The notes under the pieces are model-generated. The model saw nothing but the letters and a program-made list of their open reading frames with translations. It made no database searches and had not been told where the DNA came from. The translations under genes and the position numbers were made by a program. Shown here piece by piece: positions 41,325 through 53,660 of a DNA stretch of 60,000 bases. This stretch comes from Polytrichum commune (taxonomy: Eukaryota > Streptophyta > Polytrichopsida > Polytrichales > Polytrichaceae). The stretch is taken from the NCBI GenBank assembly GCA_950295325.1, contig OX485805.1, positions 35,577,501 to 35,637,500 of the forward strand. The letters run 5' to 3'. Each line of letters opens with the position of its first letter. The stretch's first letter is position 1.

Positions 41325-44300
41325 GTGGTATCAGAGCAGGGTTCCAATATTTGAGCTAGCACTTTGAGGTAGACATGGCTATCAAAAATACGGGTTGTGA
41401 TGGTAAGCCCGGGGTTTCCAAAAGGTTGTGAGGCTCAAATTGGAACAAGGATCATGTGCAAATGGAATTTGACCATACCATTAGTTCTAACGACAATGGT
41501 GGGCATGATGGTGGATTGAGTAAGGAAAATGGTGGAGTCCTTTGAAAGGGCTCCCGCACACCTCAAAAAAGCATTTGGGGCCTAGAATACCAAATGCACC
41601 CAAAAACCTTGGAGGGTACTAATGTTGGATTGAAATTTCAATTCGAGATGCTTCGAAGGTTCGGATGTTGAAATGAACTTGATGCTAATGAGGCACCCGG
41701 GGCCTCTTAAGGCCTATGTGCGCTATTCAAACGCACAAATGAAGGATACACCTAAAACGGACGAGCTTTCTAAGAAATGCATCCTTTTAGGTGGGGTTTT
41801 AAAAGCGGGTGGTGGATGCCTTGTTTAAGTCCCCAAGGCTTCTTGAGGACATGGTGGGGACCATCAAGTTTGCAAGAGCATTGAAGCCGATGGTCCCAAA
41901 GAGAAGTTTGGCGGCGCATCACCACAAGTGGCTTTAGCCAAAGTAGGTCCCAAAGAAATGAGTGCAAATTGTTTGGTCCATTTTACTTAGGCAAAACATG
42001 TTGGTGCCGCGGACGGAATGTTGAAAGGTGGCTTTATGCTTCCAAAGCAAATCATACTTGTGCCGCAGACGGAATGTTGGGAGGTGGGTTTGTCCTACCA
42101 AGGCAATTCATGTTCGTGCCGCGGACGGAGTGTGGGAAGGTGGCTTTGTGCTACCAAGGCAAAACATGTTTGTTTTGCGGACAAATTATTAGAAATTGGT
42201 TTTGTGGCACCAAACCAATTTGTCCCGCGGACGAAATGTTTAAAGTTGGCTTTGCGGACCAAGCCAAGCCAAGTTGCCGAGGACCAAATGTTGGACGATG
42301 GCTTTGTGGCCAAGGCTAGTAGCCTTAAGCCGAGGCCAAGTATTTTGTACCTTGAGGCTCCAATGAATGGGAGGCTTGTCTCATGGGTTGGCAAAGAGTT
42401 AAGGCATTCTTTCATGACCCCAAAGCTCACAAGGGAGCTGGGGTTTGCCGATTGGTAGAGTGGTGAAGCCCACCAAGGTGCGGTTTGGAAAGGGCGAACC
42501 GCATGAGACAAAGGAGGCCGCGATGCATGTAACCTTTCAATGTGGGACATTGGAATTTTATCAAAATTTCACACCATGTGAAATAGATGAAATGCATGTC
42601 ATTGTGAAGGCCGCCTTCTTTGAAACTCACATGATAGATGTGAGGTGGAAGCCGGTGTGCTTGCGGTGCATTATGATGTGTCATAATGGCAAAGAATTGA
42701 AGTTCAAATTGACAAGGACTCCTATGGTAGGAGGACCTAAGTTGAATTTGGTCTTAATGGACCAAATGAAAAATACAAAGCATAATGGTCGTGGTTCAAT
42801 TGGAGCAACTCCAAGGAACGTATGGGGAGGCTAGGAAAGATGGGCCTCCCCCAAACAACATTGGTGTGATGTTGGTGAGATACAAGGATGTATTCACCAA
42901 TATGTTGCCCAAAAAAATTGCCGCCAAGGAATGAAAAATAACTTTGCTCAACGAAAGATTGAGTTCTTGAGGTATGTGGTGACAAAGGAAGTTGGTGGAC
43001 GAACATGAAGAATGTCAAGGCAATCCAAAAGGAGAATTGGCCCTTCATTCAAAAGGGCTTAGGTCATTTGTTGGCCTAGCCAATTAGTACCACAACTTCA
43101 TTCGAGAGTTTTCTAAGGTTGCTAGGACCTTATTCAACTTATTGAGGAAAATGGCTATCTCAAGAGTGGGATGAGCCTTGTCACCAAGCCTTTGGGGGCT
43201 CAAAAACAAGTTCTCTTCGCCGCCCGTGCTTAAGTCCGCGGACTTTAACAAACCTTTTGAGGTGCATATGGGGGCGAGTAACTTTACCATTGGCGGATGT
43301 TGATGTAAAAAAAAATAAAAAATGGCCATTGCATATGGGAGCATGAAGCTCGATGGTTGTCCGACTTGTGAAAGAAATGGCTATCCTAAGAGTGGGACTA
43401 GCCTTGTCACCAAGTTTTTGGGGAGCTTAAGAGCAAGTTCTCTTCGCCGCCCGTGCTCAAGTTCGTGGAGCTTGACAAACCTTTTGAGGTGCCTACGGGG
43501 GCGAGTAACTTTGCCAATGATGGATTGTTAATGTAAGATGGATGGCCTTTGCATATGGGGGCTTGAGGCTCGATGGTTGTCAAAGAAGACAACCAACTCA
43601 TGACAAAGAACTTCTTTGCGGTAGTGCATTGCTTGAAGATGTGGCGACATTATTTGGGGTCGCACAAAGCAAAGGTCTACATGGACAATGTGTCCTAAAA
43701 GTATGTTAACATATACAAGCGCAAGTGAACGCCAAGTCATTGCGGTGGCATGATAGTTTGGCGCTTATGAAGGTGGATTTGGTCCACAAACCGGACCATG
43801 GAAATGTGGTGCCGGATGTGCTAAGTAGACGGGAAGAGTTCCAAGCAATGAGAACCATCCAAACCTTGTGGCTAATGTGTGCCGGCGAAGGAAACTTGTG
43901 ATGCAAGATACGGGAGGGGTAAATTAACTACCCCGAGGCACAAAAACCTTTAGGTGAGCTTCGCAAGAGCAAGGTGCTTAAAGAGGTTAAGTTGGTGGAC
44001 GGATTGTTCAAGTGCAAGCAAAGTTGGGTGTATGTGCCACAAGGCAAGTTGAGGCTATCGGTTTTGAAGGAGGAATTTGATAGTCCTATTGCCGGCCATA
44101 GAGGAGAAAAAGAAAACCACCATAGAATGGTGTCAAAGAGGTACCATTGGCGGTGCATAAAGTAGGATATAGCCCACTTTGTGAAGGCGTGAATAAAGTG
44201 CCAAGTGAACCGAGCCTCTTACCAAAAGCAAGGCGGTTTCTTGCAACCGTTGCCTATCCCGTCGGCGCCATGGCATAGTATGTGCATGGATTTGATCACA

Positions 44301-46205
44301 AGTTTGCCGGAGTCACATGGATATGATGCCATCTTGTTGATGGTTGAGCGGTTTGCCAAGTTGGCACACATGGTGCCGATTGTGGGAACCGCCACCGCGT
44401 TGGAGACCGCATAGCCTTTTCTCAAAGGATGGTTGAGGCACCACGGGTTGCCAAGAGTGATTGTGTGGGATCAAGATCCAAAGTTCACAAGTGCATTTTC
44501 AATGCATTTCTCTAAGGAGGTCGGAATGAAACTAAGGTTTAGCACGGCCTTGCATTCCCAAATGAATGGGAAAGCGGAGCATGTGAATGGAGTCTTGAAG
44601 CAATACTTGAGGAACTTGGTGGGGGCGGACCAAGGAGATTGGGCGGACTATGTGGGTCGAGCGGAGTGTAATTGCAATGTAGCCACGCACTTGGCTACCA
44701 AGGGGTGGTCTTTGGTGGTGGCTTATGGAGTGGATGCGCTCCAACCTATTAACCTAGCTCTCGAGGGGGCACATTCAACACTAGAGTTCAACCAAGATGG
44801 TGAGGACTTGGCCAAGAATGTAAACAAGTCTTGGAGATGACCAAGTTGTTGGTGGAGAAAGCCCGAATGTGCTACGAAGTGCAAGTCAATGCCGGAAGAC
44901 GCGAAGTGGAGTATGAGGTGGGCCAATAAGGTGTTGTTGAATGTGGACAACTTCACCTTGCCCAAAGGCCTTACTTCAAAAGTCCATGTCCAAAATTGGA
45001 GCTTCGTTTTCCATTGTGGAACAAGTGTTCAAGGACATGTATAAGTTGGAATTACCGCCGGAGATCAAAGTGCATCCGACATTTCATGTCTCAATACGAA
45101 AGTCATTTTAGGACGACACCTTGTGGCCCGATCACAAGCAAGTGATTAGGCCACCTCCCGACCTTATGGAGGTCATTTGGAACATGAGGTAGGAGGGCAC
45201 CCTCAAGTGTAGGAAGCCCAAGTGAAAATGAAAAAAAATGTACAAAAGAGTACTTGGTGAAATGGTGAGGATACCATGAAAAAGAAACCGCTTGGGTGGC
45301 GGCAAGAGACATGGTGAACACCAATGAATAGGTGAAGCACTTTGAAGAAACTAAGGCTAAGGATTCCAATAAAAAGAAGCGTAGGCATTGATGAGGACAT
45401 CAATCTCCTTTAGTGGGGGAGAGACGCTAGTAGCACACTTAGCTTCGAGGTTAATTACTCCACAACATGAACTTGTTCTTTGGCTTGAGGGAATAAAGTC
45501 CAAACTTTAGTGGTGCAAAGAGAAAAGTATGAGATGAGGTCCTAGTCTTGTACTTGTGCTTGGTTAATGGAAGAGGGGGAATAGACATGCCAAACTAGGT
45601 TGGGTAAGCCGAGTAATTGGGGACCATGGCTTGGAGGGGCCTTGGATAAAACCAAGAAACTTCTTAGTTGTGGGCTTGTCCGGGCGGGGGCAAGGTGATG
45701 GCGCGTGCTCATAAAAGTGCTACCCGCGAGCTAACGAGAGTTGGCGCATGGGAGTCATGAACCCATGTCTCGAAAGAGCAAAGTGGGAACCGAGTCGGGC
45801 GGGACTTGGCATCACCCCCGTGCGATCGAGGCGTGGCTTAACAATGGAAAGCCATCTCGGAGTTGCAACCGAGACAACTTAGTGGAAGCGTTGAGGTCTC
45901 GCCTAGATGTGTCACGTTAGGCTAGTGGAGCCTAACGGGGGAGGCCCCAAAGGAGGGGCAACCCAAGTGAGTCCCAAAGTAGGTTGGTCTAGTATAGGTT
46001 AGGTCCTTGGATGAAAGATCCAAGGTCGCTAACGGACCACCTAGGAACGACACCTTTGGGACTATGCCAAATTTGAAGATGCATTGTGGGGGTCGCGCCC
46101 TAAGGTAAACACAATGCCGCACCATAGAGGATGGCAACTTGAGAATTGGTGTGCCGACTACGAGTATAGTCGATGAGGGCATCAACTCCGTTTGGTGGGG
46201 GTGAG
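41325..46205 (+). pseudogene. Chromo-2 internal region, decayed gag-pol
   Basis: In order: TGGTATCAGAGCAGG primer site (41327), decayed leader/gag with the CCGCGGACG tandem block (about 41985-42305), and the protease-RT linker (MPIGRVVKPTKVRFG... to KLNLVLMDQMKN, 42445-42775). Next is the start of RT (KDVF) joined straight to IEFLRYVVTKEVG (about 42955-43005). The RNase H start follows twice (43150-43310 and 43375-43535). Integrase pieces come next (PIAGHRG near 44090, MCMDLITSLPES near 44280, VIVWDQDPKFTSAF near 44457, NGKAEHVNGVLKQYL near 44565). Last are chromodomain remains (about 45175-45380). Many stops and frame changes rule out any product. Confidence 0.82.
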
Positions 46206-47197
46206 TGTCGCGCACCTCTCCATGAGGAGTGCCCGAAACACCATGGGCACAAGGGGGACCCCGGAGTGACACCCGGGACTTGTGGCGCCGTTGGTGAGAG
46301 GGCCCAAGTGATCCTAGTGTGGGTGAGGGCCCCGGGCGTTGGGAACGCCTCCCACCCACGAAGACTAGGAGGCACAAGGGTAAGGCCATGAGCTATGCGT
46401 AGCTCATGGCGTGGTGATTCTAGAATGCTCAAGAACACCTCAATCGGAGGTGTGAGCTAGGAGTTATGGCCATTTGAGTGGGGCGCTGTCCCGGGACAGC
46501 GCCCTGGTACAGCAGTGCCTGGGAGGGATTCCCGGGACTGCCAAGGTTCAAACAGGCATAACTTCCCCAAGACTTGCTCGAATGGAGCAAGTGAGGAGTC
46601 CATCGGCATCTACGTGAAGCGTAGATGAGGATGGAGCGGTTGGTTGTTATGATCAGACATCATACAAGGAAGTTATGATGGTCTGAAGCTGCTGGGGGGT
46701 TCTAGGCCCAGCAGCTAAAGGAAATTGTCCACTTGGCCCCAACTCTTGGTAGGGAGACAAGAGGTTGGTTGACGGTGGGGTAGGGGCCCCGCGTAGAGTC
46801 CTAGAGGCTTATATGGGTGAGGTGGTGTGGCCTCACCCACCCGAGGCCGAACGGCACGGCCTCCATTGGCATTGGCCTAATGTGAGGCCATAGTTGCCTA
46901 GTATGGTTCGGGTTGTTGTAGTGTTGCTCCGGCAACGCGATGATCAACATAAGATTGGACTTCCATGGATGGAAGTCCACATCTAAGGATTGGTTACCGA
47001 TTAAAGGGGTTGGTTAGCGATTAAGGGGTGAGTCCCGAAAGCAAAGTAGGAGGGTTGGTTCCCTCCTATGAACTATTGGTCCGGGGTAAGAGGAGCTATC
47101 CATTAGCATGGTGGAATGCGAATGGTTAGCGCTCGTAACCTTTGGTAGAAATGAAAATTGGCAAGATTGTCAAGGGGGGCTAGCAAGGGTTGCGACA
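46206..47197 (+). repeat. Chromo-2 3' LTR
   Basis: This is a 992-bp direct copy of 40332-41324, preceded by the purine tract TTTGGTGGGGGTGAG. Confidence 0.92.
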
Positions 47198-48199
47198 TCA
47201 TAGGAGGGAACCAACCCTCCTACTTTGCTTTCGGGACTCACCCCTTAATCGGTAACCCATTCCTAGATGTGGACTTCCATCCGTGGAAGTCCAATCCCAT
47301 GTTGATCATCGCATTGCCGGAGCAACACTACAACAACCCGAACCATACTAGGCAACTATGGCCTCACAATGGGCCAATGCCCATGGAGGCCTTGCCGTTC
47401 GGCCTCGGGTGGGTGAGGCCACACCACCTCACCCATATAAGCCTCTAGGACTTCACGCGGGGCCCCTACCCCACCGTCAACCAACCTCTTGTCTCTCTAC
47501 CAAGAGTTGGGGCCAAGTGGACATTTTCCTTTAGCTGCTGGGCCTAGAACCCCCCAGCAGCTTCAGACCATCATAACTTCCTTGTATGATGTCTGATCAT
47601 AACAACCAACCACTCCATCTTCATCTACGCTTCACGTAGATGCCGATGGACTCCTCACTTGCCCCATTCGGGTAAGTATTGAGGAAGTTATGCCTGTTTG
47701 AACCTTTGCAGTCCCGGGAATCACTCCCAGGCACTGCTGTACCAGGGCGCTGTCCCGGGACAGCGCCCCACTCAAATGGCCATAACTCCTAGCTCACACC
47801 TCCGATTGAGGTGTTCTTGAGTTTTCTAGAATCACCACGCCATGAGCTACGCATAACTCATAGCCTTACCCTTGTGCCTCCTAGTCTTCGTGGGTGGGAG
47901 GCGTTCCCAACGCCCGGGGCCCTCACCCACACTAGGATCACTTGGGCCCTCTCACCAACGGCGCCACAAGTCCCGGGTGTCACTCCGGGGTCCCCCTTGT
48001 GCCCATGGTGTTTCGGGCACTCCTCATGGAGAGGTGCGCGACAATATGTGCTTATGTCCGCACATCATAGATTTGGTATATTAGAACATATAATATAATT
48101 GAGATTGTTGACAATATAGTTTCGGGCCTTTTCAAGTTCTTTGATCCATATATTAATTTGAGACTAGACAAAGTCTCAATTTAACGAATATAGTGTTCT

Positions 48200-50240
48200 A
48201 TGGATCCGGGTCCGTCTAACTCACAAGATGTTAGATTTATGGATGGTGTCGTGGATGCCAATTGTGATGACATGCTTCCTCTCCCAATGGGTATTGGAGA
48301 GGAGCAAAGTCAATGGCCTCCCCACTCCACCGCCATTACTTATGAATTGAGAGGTCTAGAGGGGGAAGTTATTCATGAAGTACCGGCCTTAGCGGTCACC
48401 ACTAGAGCTAGAAAATGAGATGCTCCACTAGAGGTAGGAATAGGGGATCAAGAGGAGTATTCTTCGGATGAAGGTCTTAATATTCCCGAGTTAGACAAGG
48501 TAGCTAGAGTAGCTAGGAGGGTCACCAAGGAGTTAGAAGAGGAGAATGCGATTCGCCATGATAGGGAGAGACCTAATGTACTTCATGATTTAGAGGGTAG
48601 TGATGTAGGAGAATGGGAAGGACCGGGAGTTCCTTTGGATGAGTTTGATGGTGTGGGCAATACTAAGGTGGAAAAGTCGAGCGGTTATGATCTATGGGCC
48701 GACCTTAGTTCGCTCAAGGCGGACATAACCTTCGGACAACTATTGGAGATTTCACCGGTGGCGAGAAAGACATTCAAAGACGGTATGCCGGTAAATAGGA
48801 GAGCTAGGAAAGTCAAGACTAGAGTAGCCGCTAGGATTGAGTCACACGGAGGTCGGGTTGTGAAAGCCATAGAGATAGAGGTTGTCATTGTGGACAAGGT
48901 AGTTCCCAATGTGTTAGTGGATGGGGGTAGTAGTTTGAACATCTTGCCGGAGCATACTATGAAGAGGCTAGGACTTGCCCTAACCGGTCCGTCACCATTG
49001 GTTATTAATATGGCGAATAAAAGTTCAACGACACCTTTGGGTATGATTAAGGATTGTAGGATGACAACCGGTGGAGAAGAGTATTTGGTCACGTTCCATG
49101 TGATTAAGATGCATTCTAACAAGAATACATTCCCCATATTGTTAGGTAGGCCTTGGTTGAGAATGTCGGATGCCATAGTAAATTGGGGAGGGGCGAAGCC
49201 ATGCATCACTTATGGTCCTAAGGACAATAGAGTCGTAGTGTCGATTGGGTCACTAGGAAGTTGGATGAAGAAAGAATTGTATCTACCATCGGAAGAGGTA
49301 GTTGATGATGAGGTTAATGATAACCTTGATGAGGCTTTAGTGGGGGTTGTTCAACCCGAAGGTCAAGGCACAATTGTAAGTTCAAGTTCGGAAAGCTTAG
49401 GTCCTAAGTTTTACCACCATAAAGATGATGGTGAGTATGTCAAATGGTTAAAAGAGTATCCCGAGTCGGAGTGTGATATTTTAACAACGTCCCATTAACC
49501 TTGTTTGAGTGACGAGAGGCTTAGTTCTAGAGGTGAAGATGAATTGTCGGGAGAATCTTTTGAAGATCTTGACGAAGAGGGTTGGATTTCGGGAAAGTTA
49601 ACTTTTTGGGTAGGTAATGAAGATGAGTTCGAAATTGATGAGATGGACGTGGATGGTACGCAAGACGACGAAACTATGTTGGAGGCCTCTAAGTTAGCAG
49701 AACCATTCCAATTTAACACAACATCTACGGATATCATGTTGGAAAGAGATGTCGACGACTACCGGAAGGTATCGATGGATAGTTATGGGAGTGATGACAG
49801 TCCAACCCAATCGAGTGAAGAAGGCGCACATTATTTCAAAGCACCAAATGGAGAAGGATCTTGGACATCGGAATGGTCACGTTGCGACCCTAATACACTT
49901 TGGACGGGGATTCGGACACTATGGGTGCAAGACAGTATTTGTATCATACTAAGTTATGGAAAATATCGCCGTGAGCGGATCGAAGACTATGGAGGGAATT
50001 CCTCTCCTTCACCTTTTTCGGAAAAATGGCCTAGATATCGGTCTAACCTTCAATGGTGTTTTTATTGACCCCGAAGAATCACCCACTACCAAGTTCCGCA
50101 CAAAATTGCATTTGATTTGGTTAATCTCTCACTTGTAAATGAGGTGTTTTTCAACAACTCATGTTAATTAAACTTTGTTTAACGGAGAGCTCTTTACTAC
50201 GCGGACCTCGGGAAGTCGTTGTAAGCAATACCGGGCGTGA
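48200..50240 (+). pseudogene. Gypsy-A-related gag-pol remnant lacking RT, RNase H and integrase
   Basis: 48200-49498 matches the part of Gypsy-A Gag-Pol from DPGPSNSQDVRFMDG through the protease (VLVDGGSSLNILPEHTM at about 48916) to EYPESE. A TGA at 48417 and a stop at 49496 break it. It continues in a new frame from 49505 (EEGWISGKLTFWV, VDGTQDDETM) and loses similarity near 49790. The last codons before the stop at 50238 (GELFTTRTSGSRCK-YRA) match the very end of Gypsy-A pol. So RT, RNase H and integrase were deleted between retained ends. Leader and 5' LTR are not found upstream; 48049-48199 has no recognisable content. Confidence 0.82.
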
Positions 50241-50300
50241 ATTTGACATTTACCTTCGAAGCAAACGATCTTGGATTCACCCCCCGATGGTCGCCAATTA

Positions 50301-51761
50301 TGTGAGCCCAAAATGGTGCCCACATGTGGTGATTAACTCTTCGAAACCAATTTTAGTTTGACTTTGATGTGTTATGATTATTCAGAAAACATAAAAAGAG
50401 TGAAGTGTGGTGTGGATTTAAGTTTAGGCATTAGAATGTGTTGAGTAGTTAATTCAAGGTTTGATTTCAATAAGAGGATGCCTTGATTATGTGAGTAAGG
50501 GGGTAAGGTGAAGCAAGGTGAGCTCCGCGGGTTAAATGCCCACTTTTGGATCCACCTTGGTAGTTTAGGAAGAAGGAAGCTTGGTGGAAAGGGATTAGTC
50601 CCTACTTTGAAGGTGAGGGTTAAAGGATTGTCATTGGAGGTGCTAATCCTCTCATCCTCTCTTCCCCTCTCCCTCTTTGCTACTTAAGGTGTTTTTCTCT
50701 CATTTTTCTATCTCTCCATCAAGCGCTCTCAAGGGAGCAAGCTCTTGAGAGCTTGAGCCACGTGTGTAGGTTATTAGTTTTAGTGGAGTGAATTAGTGAA
50801 GCTCTATCTCTTAAGTTCTCTCAAGAGGGGTGAATTCCTAGAGTTTCGGGCCACGTGTGTGGATTAGTTGATGATGTTAGTTAATTAGTTAGTATGCATT
50901 TAGGTGTGTAGCTAAGAGGCTTGCATGCGGACCTTGAACAATTAGGCGATTAGGTTATTAGGTGATTAGAGCTAGTTTGGTTTGGGTGGCTTCGACAAAC
51001 TCAGCTTAGCTGCTGGACTGGGGGTCAGACAAACTCAGCTTAGCTGCTGGACGTGGCTTCGACAAACTCAGCTTAGCTGCTGGGCTGGTGGCTTCGACAA
51101 ACTCAGCTTAGCTGCTGGACGTGGCCCGTTAGACAAACTCAGCTTAGCTGCTGGACGTGGCCCGGTAGGCTAAACTTTGAAGATGTCCGAGGAGTGAGTG
51201 ATTTGAAGGAAGTAGGCCGGTTATTGGGAAAGCCTAACCACATTGTATGAACCTAAAAGGCTAGTCACGGATGGTTCTAATTAACCATACCTTAGTATTT
51301 TTAGGAACTATTACATTAGGTGTTTAGACGTGGTAGTGCAAGTTACGTAGTTAAGGCATTAGTTAAATTAGAATTATGTGTGGTTTGAAAGGCAATTTTA
51401 ATTGTGATTAACCATTGAGGGAGTGTTTTTCAACACTTACATCATTTTTGGTAAAAATCAATCACTTATAAAAAATGGATAAAGGGGAATACTCTAGCAA
51501 GGACAATATGGAGGAAAGGGTGATCAAAGGCCAAAGGGGAATATCTTTGAGAACTTGTGTTGACAAGGCCGCCGGTTGGACCCTACAAAAAGCCAACGCG
51601 ACCCCGAGCCAAAAGGCTCCTTCTAATAAACAAAGTGATTCGCAATGACATGAATGCTTAAGGATGCGAAGAAATAGATTGTCACGCTATACACACTACA
51701 TGTGATTCTCAAGACCATCACCCGGACTAGGACGCTTAAGGGTGGTGGGTTTGGCCTCACA
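50301..51761 (+). repeat. 3' LTR of the Gypsy-A-related deletion derivative
   Basis: It is 1461 bp, starting TGTGAGCCCAAAATGGTGCC and ending GGGTTTGGCCTCACA, like the Gypsy-A LTR in the same orientation. The sequence before it (CCCCCGATGGTCGCCAATTA) equals the 3' internal end of Gypsy-A. It contains a minisatellite of about 35 bp at 50992-51170 with 'gacaaactcagcttagctgc' in five copies. Confidence 0.85.
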
Positions 51762-52683
51762 GGGGGGGGTTTAAAGTGGGTGCTTTTGGTTTTATTTCTA
51801 AGTTCTTTCATCAAGCTTGAAGCCTTCATTATGTACATTAGGGCCCGAGCATCATTTTTTTGCCTTTCAGTTTGATATCAGTCTTGTTTCAGGTTGTAGG
51901 ATTGATAGGCTTCAGATTAGGGGGGGGGGTTAAAGTGCGTGCTTTTGGTTTTATTTCTAAGTTCTTTCATCAAGCTTGAAGCCTTCATTATGTACATTAG
52001 GGCCCGAGTATCATTTTTTTGCCTTTCAGTTTGATATCAGTCTTGTTTCAGGTTGTAGGATTAATAGGCTTCAGATTAGGGGGGGGGTTTAAAGTGGGTG
52101 CTTTTGGTTTTATTTCTAAGTTCTTTCATCAAGCTTGAAGCCTTCATTATGTACATTAGGGCCTGAGCATCATTTTTTTGCCTTTCAGGTGGATATCAGT
52201 CTTGTTTCAGGTTGTAGGATTGATAGGCTTCTGATTTAGGGGGGGTTAGGGTGAGTGTTTTTATTTATTTCTAAGTTCTTTCATCAAGCTTGAAGCCTTC
52301 ATTATGTACATTCGGGCCCGAGCATCATTTATTTGCCTTTCAGTTTGATATCAGTCTTGTTTCAGTTTGTAGGATTGATAGGCTTCTGATTGGGGGGGAT
52401 TTTAAAGTGGGTGCTTTTGGTTTTATTTCTAAGTTCTTTCATCAAGCTTGAAGCCTTCATTATGTACATTCGGGCCCGAGCATCATTTATTTGCCTTTCA
52501 GTTTGATATCAGTCTTGTTTCAGTTTGTAGGATTGATAGGCTTCTGATTAAGGGGGGTTTAAAGTGGGTGCTTTTGGTTTTATTTCTAAGTTCTTTCATC
52601 AAGCTTGAAGCCTTCATTATATACATTAGTGCCCGAGCATCATTTTTTTGCCTTTCAGTTTGATATCAGTCTTGTTTCAGGTT
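51762..52683 (+). repeat. tandem array, about 157-bp unit, nearly six copies
   Basis: Units start with a run of 6-10 guanines near 51762, 51921, 52079, 52239, 52396 and 52552. They continue 'tttaaagtgggtgctttt', 'ttcatcaagcttgaagcc', 'gggcccgagcatcattt' and 'cttgtttcaggttgtagg'. The array starts directly at the end of the LTR and is cut by the Chromo-3 LTR. Frames across it are repeat artefacts. The function is unknown. Confidence 0.9.
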
Positions 52684-53660
52684 TGTCGCAACCCTTGCTA
52701 ACCCCCTTAGCAATCTTGCCAATTTTCAATTCTAGCAAAGGTTACGAGCGCTAACCATTCGCATTCCGCCATGCTAATGGTTAGCTCCTCCTACCCCGGA
52801 CCTTATAGTTCATAGGAGGGAACCAACCCTCCTACTTTGCTTTCGGGACTCACCCCTTAATCGGTAACCCATTCCTAGATGTGGACTTCCATCCATGGAA
52901 GTCCAATCCCATGTTGATCATCGCGTTGCCGGAGCAACACTACAACAACCCGAACCATACTAGGCAACTATGGCCTCACATTGGGCCAATGCCCATGGAG
53001 GCCGTGCCGTTCGGCCTCGGGTGGGTGAGGCCACACCACCTCACCCATATAAGCCTCTAGGACTTCACGCGGGGCCCCTACCCCACCGTCAACCAACCTC
53101 TTGTCTCTCTACCAAGAGTTGGGGCCAAGTGGACATTTTCCTTTAGCTGCTGGGCCTAGAACCCCCCCAGCAGCTTCAGACCATCATAACTTCCTTGTAT
53201 GATGTCTGATCATAACAACCAACCACTCCATGTTGATCTACGCTTCACGTAGATGCCAATGGACTCCTCACTTGCTCCATTAGAGCAAGTCTTGAGGAAG
53301 TTATGCCTGTTTGAACCTTGGCAGTCCCGGGAATCACTCCCAGGCACTGCTGTACCAGGGCGCTGTCCCGGGACAGCGCCCCACTCAAATGGCCATAACT
53401 CCTAGCTCACATCTCCGATTGAGGTGTTCTTGAGCTTTCTAGAATCACCACGCCATGAGCTACGCATGACTTATGGCCTTACCCTTGTGCCTCCTAATCT
53501 TTGTGGGTGGGAGGCGTTCCCAACGCCCGGGGCCCTCACCCACACTAGGATCACTTGGGCCTTCTCGATCACCAACGGCGCCACAAGTCATGGGTGTCAC
53601 TCCGGGGTCCCCCTTGTGCCCATGGTGTTTCGGGCACTCCTCATGGAGAGGTGCGCGACA
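52684..53660 (-). repeat. Chromo-3 3' LTR
   Basis: 977 bp, TGTCGC...GCGACA, more diverged from the Chromo-1 and Chromo-2 LTRs (for example an extra 'gatc' near 53566). It contains the 24-bp palindrome near 53361-53384. The reversed purine tract CTCACCCCCACCAAA follows at 53661. Confidence 0.9.

Larger units (their letters stand above)
40332..47197 (+). mobile_element. Chromovirus-like element 'Chromo-2', full length, non-autonomous
   Basis: The LTRs lie at 40332-41324 (993 bp) and 46206-47197 (992 bp), and the one difference I noticed is one A in a short A-run. The element is flanked by the exact duplication TCATA (40327-40331 and 47198-47202). A tRNA-iMet primer site is at 41327 and a polypurine tract at about 46190-46205. 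The interior matches Chromo-1 along its length and shares its deletion of the RT core. It landed inside an older solo LTR of its own family. Confidence 0.92.
40200..48043 (-). mobile_element. solo chromovirus LTR, interrupted by Chromo-2
   Basis: The reversed LTR runs 40200-40331 and 47203-48043, about 973 bp in all, with TGTCGC...GCGACA ends. It is flanked by the exact duplication ATATG (40195-40199 and 48044-48048). No internal retrotransposon sequence remains, so it is a solo LTR left by LTR-LTR recombination. Chromo-2 later inserted into it. Confidence 0.9.
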
